From GN02-872 sp963518665 (GTDB taxonomy: Bacteria > Patescibacteriota > Gracilibacteria > BD1-5 > UBA6164): a stretch of 46,897 bases of DNA. Of this stretch, positions 27,566 through 37,665 are shown piece by piece. A model generated the notes under the pieces. It was given only the letters and a program-made list of their open reading frames with translations, did not search any database and had not been told where the DNA came from. Made by a program: the position numbers and the translations under genes. The stretch is from positions 1 through 46,897 of the forward strand of contig CAUQKR010000005.1 in assembly GCA_963518665.1 (NCBI GenBank), given 5' to 3'. How positions within the stretch are numbered: position 1 is the stretch's first letter; each line of letters starts with the position of its first letter.

Positions 27566-29863
27566 ATGAATAATTTTGAAAAACAAAATAATTTAGAAAC
27601 AAACAATTTTTATTCTTACAATAAAGATGCATATATTGTTTGAGATAGTCTTTCAGTATGAATTACAAACAATGTAGATATTGCCAAAAATTCAGTAAAA
27701 TGAGGAATGCAAACTTGATGGATGTTAGAACAAGTAAAAAAAGATATTTCAACTATGAGAGATAAAAAAGTTATGTTTTTACTTGGTGGAACAAATGATG
27801 TTTTTTCAAACAAAACTACTTCTCAAATAATTAAAAATATTGATGAAATAGCGAAAATTGCAAAAGAAAATTGATTAAAAGTTGTAGTTGGAACAATCCC
27901 ACCTTTCACTGAGTCAACTTCTACAGTTCAAAAAGCTTTGAAAAAATTATGAAAAAAACCAGAAGAACTTTATTCTGTGATAAATGAAGTAAATACTTAT
28001 ATCAGAAGTAAATATAACTTTATCGATTATCACAGAATGATAGAAAACCCAAATAATCCAAATTCTATTGATCCAAAATTTGAAGCAAAAAATAACCCAG
28101 ACGGAATTCATCCTTTTAATGCTTATAAAAAAATGAGACAAGCTCAAGAAGAAAAATTTAATGAAGTTATTTTAGAAAAACCAAAAGACCAAGTTTCAGA
28201 ACTAGAAGCAACAATAAATAATTTAAAATATTCTATCTCAAATTTTGATTCAAAAATTTCTTCAGTTTTAGGAACTCAAATTACTCCAGAACAAAAAAAG
28301 GAAGCTGAAAGAATAACTGAAGAAAGAAAAAAAATCGTAGTTGAACTAGAAAAAATTTTATCAGAAATAAAAAAATCAAAATCAGAATTAAATGTAAAAA
28401 ATAAAGAATTTGATAGTTATAATAATAAAAATGTAGAAGCTGAAGATTCAATAGAATACAAAGATTATTTAGATAAAACTTCTGATTTAGAAAAAAGAAT
28501 TTTAGAACTAGATGAAGCTCAAAGTATTTTATTAAAAGAATTTAATCTTTTATCAAGATGAGAAAAAATAAATGCAAAACTTGATAAAAAAGAGCTTGAT
28601 GAAATGCAAAATATTTCTGCAATGGAATTTTTGAAAAAACCTTATCTAGAAAGATTAAAATACGTAACAATTTGAAATGTTGATGCAAATGAAGTTGCCT
28701 CTGGAAATGTAAAAGAATTAGAAATAAATTTTTCTTTTAATGGAAGGTTTAATAGAGGACTTTATATGAATACAACAGCTTGAATGATTTTACCAGAAGA
28801 AGTAAGAACTGTTACAGTTTGATGAGTAGAATATTCAAGAAAAGCTTTAAAATGAGAATTTTTTGCGGAAAACTGAAAAAGACTTATAATAAAAGATGAA
28901 ACAAAAATCCAAGTTACAAAACTGGAAACAAAAGAAGAAATAGAAAAAAATTTCAAAAGTAAAATAAATCCTGAAAATTATCAAAATCCTTTAGATTTAG
29001 AAATTGCACTAGAAGCTGAAAAAAGATGAATTCCAGAAAAAGTAGCAATAAATCTAATAAAAAAAGATTTAGAAAGAATAGATAATCCACTAGAAAGAAA
29101 AGCTCTTATGGAAGATTTGTTTGTAGATATTGACAGAAAGAAATGAACTTATACAGCATCTTTTGGAAATAATTGGTTAGAAGAAGACTGAAAAGCAAGT
29201 ATAAATTTCTTATCTTATTTATCTCAAGGGAAAAGGGAAACTTTCAATCAAATAGCAAAAGATTATGGATATTCTGAAGATGATATAAAAATTTGAGAAA
29301 CATTTTTAGAAGAAGTTGCACCTATGGTTTATTCTGGAAAGCTTGATATGAAACAATTTGAAGATTTAAATATTTCTTCAGAAGATGTAACAAGAGTAAG
29401 AAGTTTAAACAGATTTGAACCAGGTTCAAAAGATGCAGTTATGTTATTTAAAATAGCTACAAAAACTGGAGGTTTTCCAGAAGAATGGGCTACTTCAAAA
29501 GCTTTACATTATATTTTATGAAGAGAATCAAATGGTAAAGTTTGAGTTTTGAATTATACAATAAAATGAATGGACTTAAATGAATTTAAACTTAGAGCTG
29601 TAAATTCTACTGCAAAAAATCCAATATGAGCAAAATCTACTGCTTCAGGACTTGGTCAACTTTTACTTTCAAATGTAGATATTTATTATCCATCTGGAAG
29701 AAGATGAATTGGAGATCCAATCGAAGAAGCAATCTGATTTATGAAATATATTCAAGACAGATATGGAGATCCTGAAATTGCAGGAAGTGTTTATGGAAAA
29801 ATATGAAGTTATACACATCCAACAAAATGAAGACAATACAAATGATTTAAAGAATGATACTAA
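27566..29863 (+). CDS. SGNH hydrolase - coiled coil - lytic transglycosylase-like protein
   Basis: The 765-residue protein has an N-terminal SGNH/GDSL hydrolase: nucleophile block VGDSLSVG near residue 25, LLGGTNDV near 72 and catalytic DGIHP near 178. Residues about 205-330 are predicted coiled coil (VSELEATINNLKYSISNFDS and following). A middle region of unknown type follows. From about 640 the sequence resembles a soluble lytic transglycosylase: ILGRESNGKVG with the likely catalytic Glu, STASGLGQLLL, then DPIEEAIGFMKYIQDRYGDP. It could remove acetyl or other esters from peptidoglycan and then cut glycan strands. No signal peptide is evident at the N-terminus (MNNFEKQNNLETNN), so export would need another route. 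Fusion of the two activities is unusual; both calls are from motifs. Confidence 0.75.
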
Positions 29864-29896
29864 AAAATAGTGATTTTTATCACTATTTTTTGTTTT
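29862..29896 (+). terminator. Terminator
   Basis: Stem AAAAAATAGTGA / TCACTATTTTTT with a T-rich loop and tail, directly after the stop codon at 29861. Confidence 0.75.
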
Positions 29897-29960
29897 TTTC
29901 TTGCTAAAAGTTCAAAATAAAATATAATTAAAAAAAATTTTATTTATTAAAAAATATTTT

Positions 29961-31109
29961 ATGTCAAAACTACAAAGATTTTGGGATCTCATATTTTCTA
30001 TAAAATTTGCTTACAAATTTTTAGCATATTTTTTATTTATTATTTTTTTGATGATTTTTCATAATTTCCTTTGAATTATCATTTTAACTTTTATTTTTGG
30101 TTATTTGTTTTATTCTGTATCAAAATTTTTTGAGACAAAAATATATCTTGCAATAGATAAAATTTTTAAAAATAAAGCAAATCATATCCTAAAAAAAATT
30201 TTTTCTTTAAATATTATAATAATTCTTACTTATTTAACTTTTATTTGAATAATTGTTTGGATGATTTCAAGTATGATTCCAACTTTGATTTGAGAAATTT
30301 CAAATCTTCCAAAAACTTTTCCTTTTTTGGCTGATTATGTAAATGAAATTTTAGATAAATTAAAAGAATTAAGTAAATTTAATAAAGAGCTTTGAAACAG
30401 TATAAATCAAATTTTAGATTCTGGAGATTTTTGAATTTATGTAGAAATTTATAACAGACTTAGAGGTTTTTCTATAATTTTTTTCAAAGTTATTTTATCT
30501 CTATTTTTAAGTTTTATTTTCTTACTTGACAGACACAAACTTGGCACTTATTTATCAAATATCAGAAAATCAAATTTTTCTTTTTTATACAGAGAATACA
30601 AAATAATTTTTGATAAAGTTGTAAAAAGTTTTTGAGTTATCATAAAAGCTCAAGCTACAATTGCTTTAGTAAATGCTATTTTAACAACAATTTGACTACT
30701 TTTTATTTGATATTTCAATGATTGAAATTTTCATTATCCTTATCTAATAACACTTAGTTTAATTGTATTTTTTGCTGGATTTATACCAGTTTTAGGTACT
30801 TTTATTTCTTGAATTCCAATAATTTTAATTGGTTATACTCATTTTTCAAATGCTTGACTTAGTTTTGGTTTTGAAGTAGCTGCTTTGATTTCAATAATTC
30901 ACTTTATAGAAGCATATTTTTTAAATCCAAAAATAGTTTCAAAAGCTCTTTCTCTTCCTATAAGTATAACTTTTATGATTTTACTTTTTTCTGAAGATTT
31001 ATTTGGAGTTGCTTGACTTTTACTTGGTATAAGTTTATTTTACTTTTTGGTTGGAATTCTTTCAGATATTGACAAAACAATCGAAAAGAAAAAAACTTTA
31101 AAAAACTAA
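29961..31109 (+). CDS. AI-2E family (DUF20/PerM) transporter, second copy
   Basis: The 382-residue membrane protein has about eight predicted helices with a soluble stretch near residues 115-160. Family features: KVVKSFGVIIKAQATIALVN, LIVFFAGFIPVLGTFISGIP, and IIHFIEAYFLNPKIVSKAL, then the closing helix FGVAGLLLGISLFYFLVGIL. It is diverged from the copy at 1144, with a different C-terminal motif (YFLNPKIV versus NFVEPKFM). It probably exports an unknown small molecule across the cytoplasmic membrane. It is monocistronic, with no ribosome-binding site. Confidence 0.85.
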
Positions 31110-31125
31110 AAATTTTTCTAAAATT

Positions 31126-31153
31126 TTGACAAAAACAAATTTTTTATTATACT
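31126..31153 (+). promoter_or_regulatory. Promoter of the thrS leader
   Basis: TTGACA (31126-31131), a 16-bp spacer, TATACT (31148-31153). Transcription would start near 31160, about 180 nt before thrS. Confidence 0.75.
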
Positions 31154-31183
31154 TAAAATATATTACTTTTTTAATAAGGCATC

Positions 31184-31237
31184 GTGAACCTACAAAGACT
31201 TATGACCATTACAAATACTTCTTTAAATTCTATTTAA
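31184..31237 (+). CDS. Candidate threonine-rich leader peptide of thrS
   Basis: From ATG 31202 the frame reads MTITNTSLNSI, then TAA at 31235. An in-frame GTG at 31184, preceded by AAGG, would extend it to MNLQRL plus that sequence (17 residues). Three of the first six residues from the ATG are threonine, and the next gene encodes threonyl-tRNA synthetase. This is the form of a leader peptide that senses charged tRNA-Thr through ribosome stalling, like thrL of E. coli. In an AT-rich region a short frame can arise by chance, but the overlapping RNA pairing signals support it. Confidence 0.5.
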   Translation: MNLQRLMTITNTSLNSI

Positions 31238-31320
31238 AAATAGATTGTTTTTGTGATAATTAAAAAGTAAACTTGAGTTTTTAAAAAAGCAAAACTTCTA
31301 TTTTTATAGAAGTTTTTTTA
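31229..31320 (+). terminator. Attenuator: terminator with alternative antiterminator pairing ahead of thrS
   Basis: The terminator is an 11-bp stem AAAACTTCTAT (31291-31301) / ATAGAAGTTTT (31306-31316), loop TTTT, then a T run, about 20 nt before thrS. An upstream hairpin TCTATTT (31229-31235) / AAATAGA (31238-31244) covers the leader-peptide stop. TAAAAATAGA (31235-31244) is also exactly complementary to TCTATTTTTA (31297-31306) in the terminator. So the arms can pair 1:2 plus 3:4 (off) or 2:3 (on), the standard attenuator layout. Confidence 0.6.
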
Positions 31321-31339
31321 TTTCTTAAAAAATTTTATT

Positions 31340-33220
31340 ATGTTTGATTTAGCTACAAAAAAACATTCTCTGGCTCATATTATGGCACAAGCTGTAAAAG
31401 AACATTACCCAAATGCTAAACTTGGTATTTGACCAGCTACAGAAGATGGTTTTTATTATGATTTTGATTTTTGAGATGAAGTTTTGACTGATGCAGATTT
31501 GAAAAAAATTGAAAAATCTATGAAAAAAATTATTTCTCAAAAACAAGAATTTATTCATTTTTATGTAAGCTATGAAGAAGCTAGAGAAATTTTAAAACAA
31601 ATGAATGAAGAATTTAAAAATGTTTTAATTGATAGATTTGAGAGCTGAGAATTTAAAAATTCTGAAAAATTAGCTTCAGGAAAAGTTGGTTTTTCTATAA
31701 ATACTTCAAAATGAAAAGCTAGTGAATATTATTCAAAAATACAAGATTTTTTAAAAGAAAAATGATATTATTCTTTTCTCGAGATGGATGGAGATCAAGT
31801 AAAAAATTTAAAATTTATAGATATGTGTGCTGGTCCTCATATCGATAACACTTCTATTTTTGATGCAAATAGCTTCAAATTAGCAAAAATTGCTTGAGCT
31901 TATTGGCTTGGTGATGCAAACAATCAACAACTTACAAGAATTTATGCTTATGCTTTTGAAACAGCAGAAGAATTAGAAAAACATTTAAAAATGCTTGAAG
32001 AAGCAAAAAAAAGAGACCATAGAATTTTGTGAGCAAAATTGAAATTATTTACAATTTCTGACCTTGTTTGACCTGGACTTCCGCTTATGCAACCAGCTTG
32101 AATGATAATCAGAAAAGAGCTTGAAGATTATTTATGGGAACTTCACAAAGATAAAGGATATCATAGAGTTTGGACTCCACATCTTGCAAAAGAAGCTTTG
32201 TATGAATGTTCTGGACATGCAGGTCATTATTTAGAAGATATGTTCAAAGTTCATGGTTGAACTTCTAAAGAAGATTTTTTCTTGAAACCAATGAACTGTC
32301 CTCATCATATGCAACTTTTTGCTGACAATCAATTTAGCTACAGAGATATGCCTATAAGATATTTTGAACCAGCAACAGTTTATAGAGATGAAAAATCAGG
32401 ACAGCTTTCTGGATTAACTAGGGTAAGAGCTATTACTCAAGATGACTGACATCTTTTCTGTAGAGCTTCTCAAATAAAACAAGAAGTAAAAACTATTACA
32501 GATATAATAAAATCATTTTACACAACTATGTGAATGACAAATGATTATTGGGTTTCTTTGTCTGTGAGATGATCTGACAAAACTTACCTTTGAAGTGAAG
32601 AAGTTTGGCAAATGGCTGAAAGTGCACTAGAAGAAGCAAGTAAAGAAAATAATTTACCATACAAAAGAATAGAATGAGAAGCTGCTTTTTATGGACCTAA
32701 ACTAGATTTTATGTTTAAAGATGCTATCGGAAGAGAATGGCAACTTGCAACAATCCAATGTGATTTCAACTTACCAGAAAGATTTGAACTAGAATTTACA
32801 AATGAAAAATGAGAAAAAGAAAGACCAGTTGTAATCCATAGGGCAATTTCTGGAAGTTTAGAAAGATGAATGTGAGTTTTTATCGAACATTTTGCTTGAG
32901 TGTTCCCTCTTTGGATGGCTCCAAGACAAGTAAAAATTATTCCTGTTATTCCAAAATTTGATGATTATGCTTCAAAAATCGAAAAATTATTAAAAGAAGC
33001 TGGAATCAGAGTAGAAACAGATTATTCAACTGATTGACTAAATAAAAAAGTTAGAAATGCTGAAAAAATGCATAATAATTATATTTTAGTTGTATGAGAA
33101 GATGAAGAAAACAATGAAACTGTAGCAGTTAGAAATTATAAAACAAAGGAACAAACTATAGAAAAAATAGAAGATTTTATATATAGAATAAAAGAAGAAA
33201 TAAAAAATAGAAGTTTATAA
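31340..33220 (+). CDS. thrS: Threonyl-tRNA synthetase without TGS domain
   Basis: The 626-residue protein charges tRNA-Thr. It begins directly in the editing (SAD) region: KKHSLAHIMAQAVKEHYPNA with the HxxxH-like metal ligands, and CAGPHIDNT near residue 162. The class II catalytic core follows: motif 2 YRDEKSGQLSGLTRVRAITQ near 347 and motif 3 RAISGSLERGMGVFIEHFAG near 500, then the anticodon-binding domain (APRQVKIIPV, ETDYSTDGLNKKVRNAE). The usual N-terminal TGS domain (about 60 residues) is missing, as in some reduced genomes. Expression is probably controlled by the leader and attenuator upstream. Many motif glycines are TGA. Confidence 0.95.
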
Positions 33221-33248
33221 AAAAGAGCAATTTTTGCTCTTTTTTTAA
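33219..33248. terminator. Bidirectional terminator
   Basis: A 12-bp stem AAAAAAGAGCAA / TTGCTCTTTTTT with a 3-nt loop, between convergent thrS and the small gene at 33245. Confidence 0.8.
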
Positions 33249-33565
33249 TTTAATTCCATTCAAGTTTCTCTAAAAATATCTTCTCAAACTTTTAAAAAAA
33301 TTTTTATAGCACTTTTATAAAAGTCTTCTTTTAAATAGTCTTCATCATATACAAAAAATTTTTTATCCCATCAAGTTTCTATCATTATCTCAAAAATTCT
33401 TTTGAAATTTTTTTCTGTGATAGCATCAAAAGCTAAAAAACTAGAAAACTCTTTTTTAATATCTTCTGAAAGATGACTTTCAGCAATAGATTTTCTCACA
33501 CTTAAAAAAGATTTTTCAAGAAAAGGATTCTTTTCTTGAGTTCTATTCTCGAGTATCAAATTCAA
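33245..33565 (-). CDS. Small helical protein of unknown function; upstream frame ends at an amber codon
   Basis: From a TTG at 33565 the frame encodes 106 residues, charged and helical (PFLEKSFLSVRKSIAESHLS, FSSFLAFDAITEKNFKRIFE, FYKSAIKIFLKVGEDIF). No family recognised. The same frame is open upstream from ATG 33619 (MDLKMEVFDIFSSISFL) but meets a TAG at 33566-33568, next to the TTG. Either the gene starts at TTG behind a short upstream ORF, or a longer gene (124 codons) has a nonsense mutation. A promoter and about 75 nt of leader precede the ATG, so the upstream ORF is probably transcribed. Confidence 0.55.
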
Positions 33566-33702
33566 CTATAAAAAACTTATACTTGAAAATATATCAAAAA
33601 CTTCCATTTTTAAATCCATATTTTTATAAGAAAAAAAATATTATTAACTCAGCTATTGTTTTAAACTCTCATTATCAAAGTACTCAACCAGAAGTATACA
33701 TA

Positions 33703-33729
33703 ATTATATACTTGAAAAAAAATTGTCAA
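33703..33729 (-). promoter_or_regulatory. Promoter of the small gene at 33245
   Basis: On the minus strand TTGACA (33729-33724), a 15-bp spacer, TATAAT (33708-33703). It is divergent from the promoter at 33752. Confidence 0.65.
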
Positions 33730-33751
33730 TAAAGAAATTTAATTTTAAAAT

Positions 33752-33779
33752 TTGACTTTCATAAAAAGGGTTTTATAAT
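33752..33779 (+). promoter_or_regulatory. Promoter of the HAD-like gene
   Basis: TTGACT (33752-33757), a 16-bp spacer, TATAAT (33774-33779), 34 bp before the start codon at 33813. The rest of 33620-33812 shows no further gene. Confidence 0.75.
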
Positions 33780-33812
33780 ATAAAACCAAATTAAATTTTT
33801 ACAAAAAAAATT

Positions 33813-34751
33813 ATGACAAATTTGAAATTATACAATGGAAATTATTCTTTTGGAATTTTAGATTTCGATTGAAATATTTTAAACACAGATACTCCACTTT
33901 ATTTCAAAAATATTATTACAAACAAAATAGAAAAAATTCCTGGTTCGATAGTAGATCAAAATCCTGAAATTTTTTATTCTAAAAACTCAATTTACAAAGT
34001 TTTACCAGAAACCTATTCTGAGTCAAGAGATTTTTTTATGCAAAATAGTCTTCATAGAGGTTTTGATTGATTATTTGAAGATACCTTAAAAGCAATAGAA
34101 AATAATTGATTTGCTCCAAGTTTCAAAGCTTTTAAAGATATTTTTTTAGTAAAAGCTAGAGTTTTTGCTATTTTAACAGCTAGATGAAATTCTCCTGATA
34201 ATTTTCACAAAGTTTTTCATTTCATAAATAATGAAACTTTAAACGAAGCTGAAAAAGAAGAACAACATGAAAATATTATAAAAAATTTTAAACTTCCTAA
34301 AAATACACCAAGGGAAGAAGCCCTTTACCATTATTTATGATTGACTGTAAATTATATAACTTGTAATAATCCTCAAATTGAAAAAATCATGTGATTTGAT
34401 GATTTGAGTTCAGCTGAAAGAAAAGCAAAATCTATAGATTTTTTAATTAATTATTATATAAAACTTTTAGAAAAAATTCATAAAAATAAGATTTTAGATA
34501 TTTTATGAGAAAAAAATTTTTTATCTATTGGATTTAGTGATGATAGTCAACAAAATGTAACTAAAGTATATAAAAAATTTCAAGAAATTATTCATACAAA
34601 AAATATTTTTTCAGATATTCCAAAAAAATTTAGTGTTTACTACACTTGAGAAAAAGAAAAAACTGATTCTGTTTTAGATACACTTTGAGATAAAAATCTT
34701 TTTTCAGCTTCAAAAAGAGATTTTTACACAAAAATAAAATTAAAAAAATAA
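33813..34751 (+). CDS. HAD-superfamily-like hydrolase
   Basis: The 312-residue protein starts with FGILDFDGNILNTD near residue 13, which fits HAD motif I (DxDx(T/N)), followed by a long insertion. ILTARGNSPDNF near residue 120 fits motif II (hydrophobic strand then Thr/Ser), and IGFSDDSQQNV near 247 fits motif IV (paired Asp) with TKVYKKFQEI after it. HAD enzymes are mostly cytoplasmic phosphatases; the LTARG context recalls nucleotidase- or polynucleotide-kinase-type phosphatases that act on nucleic-acid ends. The substrate is unknown. It has its own promoter and terminator and no partners in an operon. Confidence 0.6.
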
Positions 34752-34775
34752 GAACAATTTGTTCTTATTTTTTTG
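34746..34775. terminator. Bidirectional terminator
   Basis: Stem AAATAAGAAC / GTTCTTATTT with an AATTT-type loop and T run, between convergent genes ending at 34751 and 34765. Confidence 0.75.
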
Positions 34776-35247
34776 TTTTTGCAATAGAAATTATTTCTCA
34801 AATAAATACATCATTTCAAACTTCGTAAGAAAATTCATCACCAACTTTTTTTCAAATAATAGCTTGACCAAGTGGTGAAGTATAAGTTGCATTATTTACA
34901 GCAGTTTGACAATAAGCACCACAAATATTTATTGTTTTTTCAGTATTATCATCAAATAAAAGTGTAACTGTTCTACCTATTCAAACAACAGAATCATCAA
35001 GTCTTTCTAAATTTTCATTTGTGATAACAACAGAACTTCCTAAAATTCTTCTAAGTTTTGAGGAAACTTCAGCACTAGTTTGTAAATAGTCTTCTTGAAA
35101 AGCTTTAGAAGCATTTTCTTTTAGAGAAGAAGTATTCAAAGAAGTACTTTGATTTTTGAAAAGTCCTTCAACTTCAGCAAGTCTAAGTTTTAAGCTTCTG
35201 TGTTCTGACTCTGTTAAGTAAAGAGGTTTATTAAATATATTATTCAT
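34765..35247 (-). CDS. greA: GreA/GreB-type transcription elongation factor
   Basis: The 160-residue protein has an N-terminal coiled-coil region (LTESEHRSLKLRLAEVEGLF, residues about 10-75) and a C-terminal FKBP-like domain with the family signature: GIGRTVTLLFDDNTEKTINI and TYTSPLGQAIIGKKVGDEFS. Gre factors enter the RNA polymerase secondary channel and trigger cleavage of backtracked RNA. The acidic tip residues expected on the coiled coil are less clear than in E. coli GreA, so it could be a Gre-like anti-cleavage factor. It is monocistronic with no ribosome-binding site. Confidence 0.8.
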
Positions 35248-35315
35248 ATAGCAAAATATTAAAATATAAATATAACAAATAAATTATACAATATTTTAAA
35301 TATTATGTCAAATTT

Positions 35316-37529
35316 TTAATTTTTGTTAACTCACAAAATAAAAAAATTTATAAGTTCATCTTTTAGTTTAAGCTTTATTCTATCAAGAAGTCTATCTATA
35401 ATCATATATTCATAATCCAAAATTTTTAAATCTAGAATAATTTTTCTTTGAGAATTTCAAATTTTTTCTGTATTTATGGCATCAATATCAATTTTCATAG
35501 AATAAATTATATCTGTTAAGTCTTTCAAAACTCAAATTTTATTTTGAAAAATAAAGCTAATTTTATAAATAATTGATTCTTCTTTTTCTCAATCGACATA
35601 AGCTGTCAAAAGTCTATCTTTATTTACTTCTTCAAGAATTTTACAATTTCTTTTGTGAACAGTTATAACTCATTTATTGTTTATGTGAGCAACAATATCT
35701 TTTGAATTTTTATTTTTACAATATTGACAAAGTTTATAATCAAGTCAAATCTCTCAACCAATAATCAATTCTTGTTTTTTAGGCTTTTCTTCAATTTTTT
35801 GAACTCAATCAAGATTTTCCTTTTTTTCTTTTTTTCAAAAATCTGGGTTTATTTCTTTTTGAATTTTTCTAAGCAAAGCTGAAGCAGGTAAAGAAAAATT
35901 TCAAACTTGTTCTAGTAAGCTAAATCTTTCTTCAGTATTTAAAATTTTCCCATCAATATTTTTTAAAATACTTAATTCTTTATCAAGTTTTTCAAATCAA
36001 AATTTTTCTAAATATTTTTGGAGAATTTCCTTCCCTCTTTCAATATGAATATCTCTATCCTCTTTTTTCAAAAAAGATTTTATTTTATTTTTTGCTTTTA
36101 CAGTTTTTACAAATGAAATCCAAAAAGGATTTGGTTTTCTATTTTTATCAGTTACAACTTCAACTATATCTCAGTTATTTAACTCTTTATCTAGAGGATA
36201 AACCTGTCAGTTTACTTTTGCAACAGTTATATGATCTCATAAATCAGTATGAACAGCATAAGCAAAATCAATAGGAGTTGAACCAAAAGGAAGATTTATA
36301 AAATCTCATTGTGGAGTAAAAACATAAATTCTATCTTTAAACAAATCAACTTTTAATGAACCTACAAAATCATTATCTTGCAAGCTATCAACCATATCTT
36401 TTAATTCTTTTACCCAATCTACATCTTTTGCAATTTTACTTCATTTTTCTTTATACTCAAAATGAGCAGCTACTCAGATATCAGAATATTTTTTCATCTC
36501 GTAAGTTTTGATTTGAATTTCTGTAGGTTGTTTTCTATCTTCTCTAAAAAGTCAAATAATTGAAGTATGTAAGCTTTTGTATCAGTTTGGTTTTGGTAAA
36601 GCAATATAATCCTTAAATCTTCTAGGAATTGGACTCCAATTTTTATGAATAAGTCAAAGAACTTTATAACAATCAGACTCATTTTCTACCATAACTCTAG
36701 CTCAAAAAACATCAAAAAGTTCAGAGACATTGGTAAGTCATTTTTTTAATAATTTTTTGTGAATAGAAAAAATAGATTTTACTCTGTAGTCAATCTCAAA
36801 ATTTTCAACTTTTCATTCCAAAATTTTTCTGATTTCATTTTCTACATTTTTCATAAAATCTCTTCTTTGAGGTTCTATTTCCTTTAATTGTCTTTTTAAT
36901 TCTTTATAATTTTCAGAATCAAGAATTTTAAAACATTCTTCTTCTAAATTATTTTTAAAAGAAAAAAGCCCAAGTCTATCAGCAATCGGAGCATAAATAT
37001 TTAAAGTTTCGAGTGCAATTTTTTGTCTTTTTTCTGGTTTTGGATGATTTTTCAAAGTTCTCATATTGTGAAGTCTATCAGAAAGCTTCACAAAAATTAC
37101 TCTCAAATCTTCAGCCATAGCAACAAACATTTTTCTCAAGCTTCAAATATCTCTTTCTTGACCTTTATATCTTACTTTTGAAAGTTTTGAAAGTCATTCA
37201 CATAAAAAAGCAACTTCAGCTCAAAATTCTTTTTCTATATCTTCTTTTGTTTTTGGAGTATCCTCAATTACATCATGCATCAAACAAGATTGAATCGTAA
37301 AAATATCTGGTTTTAACTCAAGTAAAATATGAGTTGCTTCAACAGGATGACTTATATAAGGCTCCCCTGAAAGTCTAAATTGTCATTCATGAGCTTCACG
37401 AGCATAAATATATGCTTTAAAAATTTCTTCTCTTATGTTTGAAATATCTAAACTTGTCATATATTCTGCAACCTTTTTTACTATTTGCTCGACTTTTTTA
37501 TCTATTTTCACATATTTATTTTCTTCCAT
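35316..37529 (-). CDS. rel: RelA/SpoT-family (p)ppGpp synthetase/hydrolase
   Basis: The 737-residue protein has the full Rel layout. The N-terminal HD hydrolase retains YISHPVEATHILLE and the catalytic CLMHDVIEDTP with VKLSDRLHNMRTL, so hydrolase activity is likely. The synthetase domain has RVKSIFSIHKKL, FDVFGARVMVENESDCY and PNGYKSLHTSI. TGS (RIYVFTPQGDFINLPFGSTP, FAYAVHTDLGDH) and a C-terminal zinc-finger/ACT part (VHKRNCKILEE, KISFIFQNKIGVLKDLTDI) follow. It makes and removes the alarmone (p)ppGpp in starvation. It lies alone between greA and the second pilin. Presence of a bifunctional Rel suggests a stringent response despite a reduced genome. Confidence 0.94.
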
Positions 37530-37665
37530 AAAATTTTTTTTAGAAATATTTTTTTTAATTTTACCATAAAAAATGAAATTTTCAAAGGATTTTGTATAAA
37601 AAGACTTGATATTTTTTAAAAAAGTTTTATATTATACAAAATTTTAAATTTTAAATAATAACTTT

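Noticed and set aside
31160..31320. Stand-alone small RNA or T-box upstream of thrS
   Set aside because: I see no T-box motif (AGGGUGGNACCGCG) or stem I; the short frame and alternative pairing fit an attenuator better, though a separate small RNA is not excluded.
33620..33812. Possible tRNA in the gap
   Set aside because: No acceptor pairing, T arm (GGTTCGANTCC) or anticodon stem could be built; the gap is explained by two divergent promoters and leaders.
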